Source: Treponema sp.
GTDB lineage: Bacteria > Spirochaetota > Spirochaetia > Treponematales > Breznakiellaceae
Assembly (NCBI GenBank): GCA_031271075.1
Contig: JAISWN010000338.1
Location: forward strand, 1-8,315
DNA length: 8,315 nucleotides
Reading direction: 5' to 3'
Shown: piece by piece, positions 6,048-8,315 of the stretch
How positions within the stretch are numbered: position 1 is the first letter of the stretch
Layout: every line of letters starts with the position of its first letter
Position numbers and translations under genes: made by a program
The notes under the pieces: model-generated
Database searches by the model: none
The model's input: only the letters and a program-made list of their open reading frames with translations
Told to the model about the DNA's origin: nothing

Positions 6048-6134
6048 GGAGCGGTGTCCGAGTGGTTGAAGGAGACGGTTTCGAAAACCGTTGAGCTCGT
6101 CAGGGTTCCGGGGGTTCGAATCCCCCCTGCTCCG
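6048..6134 (+). tRNA. tRNA-Ser(CGA)
   Basis: An 87-base class II tRNA. Anticodon stem ACGGT/ACCGT with loop TTCGAAA gives anticodon CGA, which reads UCG. The 5' half is identical to the Ser(UGA) gene for 26 bases and the T-arm and acceptor end are the same, so the two are duplicates that diverged in the anticodon and variable arm. CCA is not encoded. It lies 36 bp after tRNA-Arg with no convincing promoter between. Confidence 0.95.
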
Positions 6135-6308
6135 ATTTGTATAAACAGCCGGCGAATTGGGGGATTCGAAGCGGAGCGCTTCTGTAAAGAAAGCCAAGGC
6201 GCAAGCCTTGACTACAGAAGCGGCGCAGGGATGCGCCGGAAGCGCGGAGCCGGCCTGGAGGGAGTTCGCAGGAGGCGGACGAGCGGAAGGCGAATCCCCC
6301 CTGCTCCG
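6135..6308 (+). repeat. tRNA-Ser-tailed repeat element, copy 5 (best model copy)
   Basis: A 174 bp unit that shows the whole predicted fold. Closing stem: GGGGGATTCG (6159-6168) with CGAATCCCCC (6291-6300). Long inner stem: CGCTTCTGTA (6177-6186) with TACAGAAGCG (6213-6222), topped by CAAGGC-GCAA-GCCTTG (6195-6210). Third stem: GGCGC (6222-6226) with GCGCC (6233-6237). Fourth stem: GTTCGC (6264-6269) with GCGGAC (6275-6280), loop AGGAG. It ends with the tRNA-Ser 3' sequence. These stems are what a structured RNA, or a cruciform DNA element, would need. Confidence 0.9.
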
Positions 6309-6416
6309 ATTTGTATAAACAGCCGGCGAATTGGGGGATTCGAAGCGGAGCGCTTCTGTAAAGAAAGCCAAGGCGTAAGCCTTGACCACAGAAGCGGCGC
6401 AGGGATGCGCCGGAAG
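6309..6416 (+). repeat. tRNA-Ser-tailed repeat element, copy 6, right end missing
   Basis: The left 108 bp of a unit in tandem with the previous one, up to GCGCCGGAAG. It then jumps to TTTTGTTTTTTT and tRNA-Ser(GGA). The tetraloop is GTAA. The right arm and the tRNA-like tail are gone, so a deletion or insertion boundary lies at 6416/6417. Confidence 0.9.
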
Positions 6417-6428
6417 TTTTGTTTTTTT

Positions 6429-6515
6429 GGAGAGATGACCGAGCGGCCGAAGGTGCACGATTGGAAGTCGTGTGTACCCGGAAGGGTACCGAGGGTTCAA
6501 ATCCCTCTCTCTCCG
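6429..6515 (+). tRNA. tRNA-Ser(GGA)
   Basis: An 87-base class II tRNA. Acceptor GGAGAGA/TCTCTCC has G as discriminator. Anticodon stem CACGA/TCGTG with loop TTGGAAG gives anticodon GGA, which reads UCC and UCU. The variable arm contains GTACCC-GGAA-GGGTAC. The T-arm is GAGGG-TTCAAAT-CCCTC. Its 3' end differs from the three other serine tRNAs and no repeat unit follows it. CCA is not encoded. A T-rich stretch of 12 bases separates it from the truncated repeat. Confidence 0.95.
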
Positions 6516-6574
6516 TAGGGAACTTGTTTGTGGCAGGCAAAAACGATATGTCCAGATGGACGGCTGCCCGGATA

Positions 6575-6631
6575 AGGGGACTCTTATTCGATTGCCTGAA
6601 AGTCTCCTACAGGTAGAAAATATTCCCCTGT
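6575..6631 (+). other. two stem-loops after the last tRNA
   Basis: AGGGGACT (6575-6582) pairs with AGTCTCCT (6601-6608) over eight positions, one G-U. ACAGG (6609-6613) pairs with CCTGT (6627-6631). There is no T-run, so these may be 3'-end structures of the tRNA transcript or part of the leader of the next gene. Confidence 0.25.
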
Positions 6632-6648
6632 CTTGGTAGATTGATGAT

Positions 6649-7332
6649 ATGTACCGCTTGTTCCGGCGTTTATTCTTTTTGCTGTTCCTCTGCCTTCCCT
6701 GCGGACCTGATCCGTTTGTCCTCTGGGCCCAGCGGGTGGCAATGCCCGCCGGTATGGAACTACCCCAGGAACTACCCCAGATTATGAACAAACCCAGCCT
6801 TATCCGAACCCATGTTTCCAACGAAGAGGGGGAAGGACATACCAAGTGGATAGCCATGCTGGCCGATGTCCATGCATGCGTTGACATTCCCCAGGAGACC
6901 CTGCGCGAGGTGGTAACCAATTACGAGAGCTATCCCCAGGTTTTCAAGCGGATGAGAAGCATCCGGGTAAGACGGGAGAGGGAAGGGGCCTATCAGGACT
7001 GGCATATCGGGGTCGGCTTTAAGAGTTTTTCCTTCGATACCTACTACACCCTGCTGGCAGTGGAAAAACAGAACACCCCTGAATGTTACCTGCTTGACTT
7101 TTCCCATGTGGCCGATGACGGCTCAATAAAGGAAGCCTGGGGTCAGTGGTACTTTGAAAGCCTCTGGCTTGAGGGTAAGGAGTGGACCTATGTCCGCTAC
7201 ACCACTTCCAGCCGGGTGATCAGCAAATTCCCCCTCCAAAGGACTATTATGGGATGGATCATCAACAAGGAATATACGGATCTGATGAACCAGTTCCTCA
7301 AAGCCGCCCGTTCGGCCTACGCGAAATCCTGA
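6649..7332 (+). CDS. secreted START/SRPBCC-like protein
   Basis: The 227-residue protein begins with a signal peptide: MYRLFRR, a hydrophobic run FFLLFLCL (9-16), then a likely cleavage after LWA at residue 27. The mature part shows the start of an SRPBCC/polyketide-cyclase fold, VDIPQETLREVVTNYESYPQ followed by VFKRMRSIRV. This matches the helix-grip pattern in which a helix after the first strand carries 'xxDYExYPxF'. SFSFDTYYTLL and YVRYTTSSRV supply later strands, and a long amphipathic helix ends the protein. The fold binds hydrophobic ligands; no ligand can be named here. It is probably periplasmic. The ATG at 6649 has no good Shine-Dalgarno, but a -10-like TAGATT stands six bases before it. 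The gene converges on the MFS gene. Confidence 0.7.
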   Translation: MYRLFRRLFFLLFLCLPCGPDPFVLWAQRVAMPAGMELPQELPQIMNKPSLIRTHVSNEEGEGHTKWIAMLADVHACVDIPQETLREVVTNYESYPQVFKRMRSIRVRREREGAYQDWHIGVGFKSFSFDTYYTLLAVEKQNTPECYLLDFSHVADDGSIKEAWGQWYFESLWLEGKEWTYVRYTTSSRVISKFPLQRTIMGWIINKEYTDLMNQFLKAARSAYAKS

Positions 7333-7511
7333 CCAAAGTTTATCCAGGAGCCTGTTTATCGCGGTCTTATGCATCCCGCGTGGAGGGCCGGGTCAATGGA
7401 CACATGAAGAACGGCCGGATCTCTCCGAATACCAGAAGTACGATTGGCCCTCTGGGAACCTCCGAGTGCGGCCACTTTAGGAGAGCAACATACCTCGCCG
7501 ATTATATTTTT
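7333..7511. other. intergenic stretch between convergent genes, nothing assigned
   Basis: In these 179 bp I see no tRNA, no clear gene and no repeat copy. A five-pair inverted repeat CGCGG/CCGCG (7360-7380) with an 11-base loop lies near the left end, and a T-run (7507-7513) lies next to the end of the MFS gene. Short open stretches occur on both strands but do not resemble a family I know. Confidence 0.5.
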
Positions 7512-8315
7512 TTACAAAAATTGCGCATGTCTGGCCCCTGGGCGAATAAAAATCCCCACAGTGATTACAAAAACCATCGGGAAGATGATGCAGGCCAGTA
7601 TCCCTGCCTGAAGGGGGGAACCCGCGCCCGGGAAGCCGCTGAGTTTTTGGAACAGGCTTTCCGATGCCGCCAGATCCGTAACGGCTCCGGCCGTCCAGGG
7701 CCCCAGGGAGCAGCCAAGATCCCCCATAAGGGCCAGGACGGCGAAGAGGGCGGCCCCGCCCAGGGGGAAGCGGGCGCTGGAAAGGGAGAATGTGGCGGGC
7801 CACATGATGCTTACCGCTAAGCCGGTCATCCCGCAGGCGATAAGCTGGATCAGGGGGCTGGGAACGAGGGTAATCCCCAGGTAGCAGAGAATACAGAGGA
7901 GGCCGCAAAAAAGCATGGAGGGGAAAAGGGGAAGCCTTGAGCCCCATATCCCGTATACCACGCGCCCCGTCCCCATAAGCAGGGCGAACATGGCGGGGCC
8001 AAAGATATCGCCCAGAACCTTCGGCACTCCCAGGGCTTTTTCCGCAAAGAAGGAGGCCCACTGGGCCACCGCCTGTTCGCTGGCCCCGGCGCAGAGCATC
8101 ATGAGCAGGCAGACAAAAAAAACCGGCGATTTGGCCAGATCCCGCAGCCTGTGGGCTTCCGTTTCCGGCAGCATCGGCGCCAGGGGAACTTGGACGAAAA
8201 GGAATATGTTCCCCAGGGGAAGGAGGGCCCAGAGGAGGGGAAGGATATACCAGCTCCCCCGGCCAAAGAGGGAAAGGAGGAAGGTGGAGAGGAGGATCAC
8301 CGTCATCTGCCCCCA
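7512..8315 (-). CDS. MFS transporter, C-terminal part
   Basis: The frame enters from beyond the right edge on the minus strand (first codons in view W-G-Q) and ends at a TAA at 7512-7514, giving 267 residues. It holds about eight hydrophobic spans typical of a major facilitator: the last helices of the N-terminal bundle, a central cytoplasmic loop (LPETEAHRLRDLAKSP), then the six-helix C-terminal bundle. MCAGASEQAVAQWASFF at its first helix and FALLMGTGRVVYG at the second resemble sugar-type MFS carriers of the FucP or YcaD kind. The substrate cannot be told. The internal ATG at 8304-8306 is unlikely to be the start, as that would remove the first helices. It acts in the inner membrane by analogy to the family. 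Confidence 0.8.
   Translation of the reverse strand, partial: WGQMTVILLSTFLLSLFGRGSWYILPLLWALLPLGNIFLFVQVPLAPMLPETEAHRLRDLAKSPVFFVCLLMMLCAGASEQAVAQWASFFAEKALGVPKVLGDIFGPAMFALLMGTGRVVYGIWGSRLPLFPSMLFCGLLCILCYLGITLVPSPLIQLIACGMTGLAVSIMWPATFSLSSARFPLGGAALFAVLALMGDLGCSLGPWTAGAVTDLAASESLFQKLSGFPGAGSPLQAGILACIIFPMVFVITVGIFIRPGARHAQFL

Noticed and set aside
4903..6416. CRISPR array
   Set aside because: The units are long, nearly identical throughout and end in tRNA sequence; there are no short repeats separated by unique spacers and no cas genes.
4903..6416. Integrase or transposase for the repeats within the window
   Set aside because: No protein of these families can be read in any frame; the elements are non-coding and, if mobile, need a helper elsewhere.
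4675..6920. Long open frames on the minus strand across the tRNA and repeat region (up to 295 codons) with peptides such as GAGGIRTP and REGFEPS
   Set aside because: These are the well-known false ORFs antisense to tRNA-Ser genes, extended because the repeat unit is close to a multiple of three. They have no ribosome-binding site and no family.
7182..7820. Plus-strand open frame of 212 codons over the end of the secreted protein and the MFS gene
   Set aside because: It overlaps two better-supported genes, has no recognisable domain, and follows from the G+C bias of the opposite strand.

Overview
The window looks like a chromosomal stretch from a bacterium with a G+C-rich genome. By inference it could be a nitrogen-fixing spirochaete of the termite-gut Treponema type. 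The reasons are a NifA-type activator, tRNA genes that do not encode their 3' CCA, weak or absent Shine-Dalgarno signals at several starts, and the overall gene style. Nothing in the window proves the genus.

Left part (1-4474). A 3'-terminal piece of a flavodoxin-like FMN reductase runs into a convergent, N-terminally truncated TusA-like remnant. Next come a stand-alone AMMECR1 protein, a strikingly A+T-rich SpoU/TrmH RNA 2'-O-methyltransferase that looks horizontally acquired, and a complete NifA-like sigma-54 activator (GAF, AAA+, Fis-type HTH). NifA converges on a DJ-1/PfpI protein on the minus strand. REP-like double hairpins sit at the left edge of the A+T-rich gene.

Centre (4675-6516). 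This is the unusual part. It is a tRNA cluster with Ser(UGA), Ser(GCU), Arg(GCG), Ser(CGA) and Ser(GGA). The four tRNA-Ser genes together cover all six serine codons. Downstream of the three tRNA-Ser genes that share the same 3' end lie tandem copies of a 173-211 bp non-coding element. Each complete copy ends with a duplicate of the last ~17 bp of tRNA-Ser. There are five complete copies, a sixth truncated copy (with a seventh partial 5' piece elsewhere) and no visible integrase. Each copy is bounded by a 10-11 bp inverted repeat whose right arm is the tRNA T-arm sequence, and it contains several internal hairpins, some preserved by G-U changes. The arrangement closely resembles the repeats behind E. 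coli tyrT that yield rtT RNA, but is built on tRNA-Ser.

Right part (6649-8315). A secreted START/SRPBCC-like protein converges on the C-terminal two thirds of an MFS transporter that runs off the window on the minus strand.

Apart from the tRNA cluster, the genes do not form an obvious operon: they are mostly single genes with convergent ends. No nif structural genes are in view, so NifA must act on targets elsewhere.
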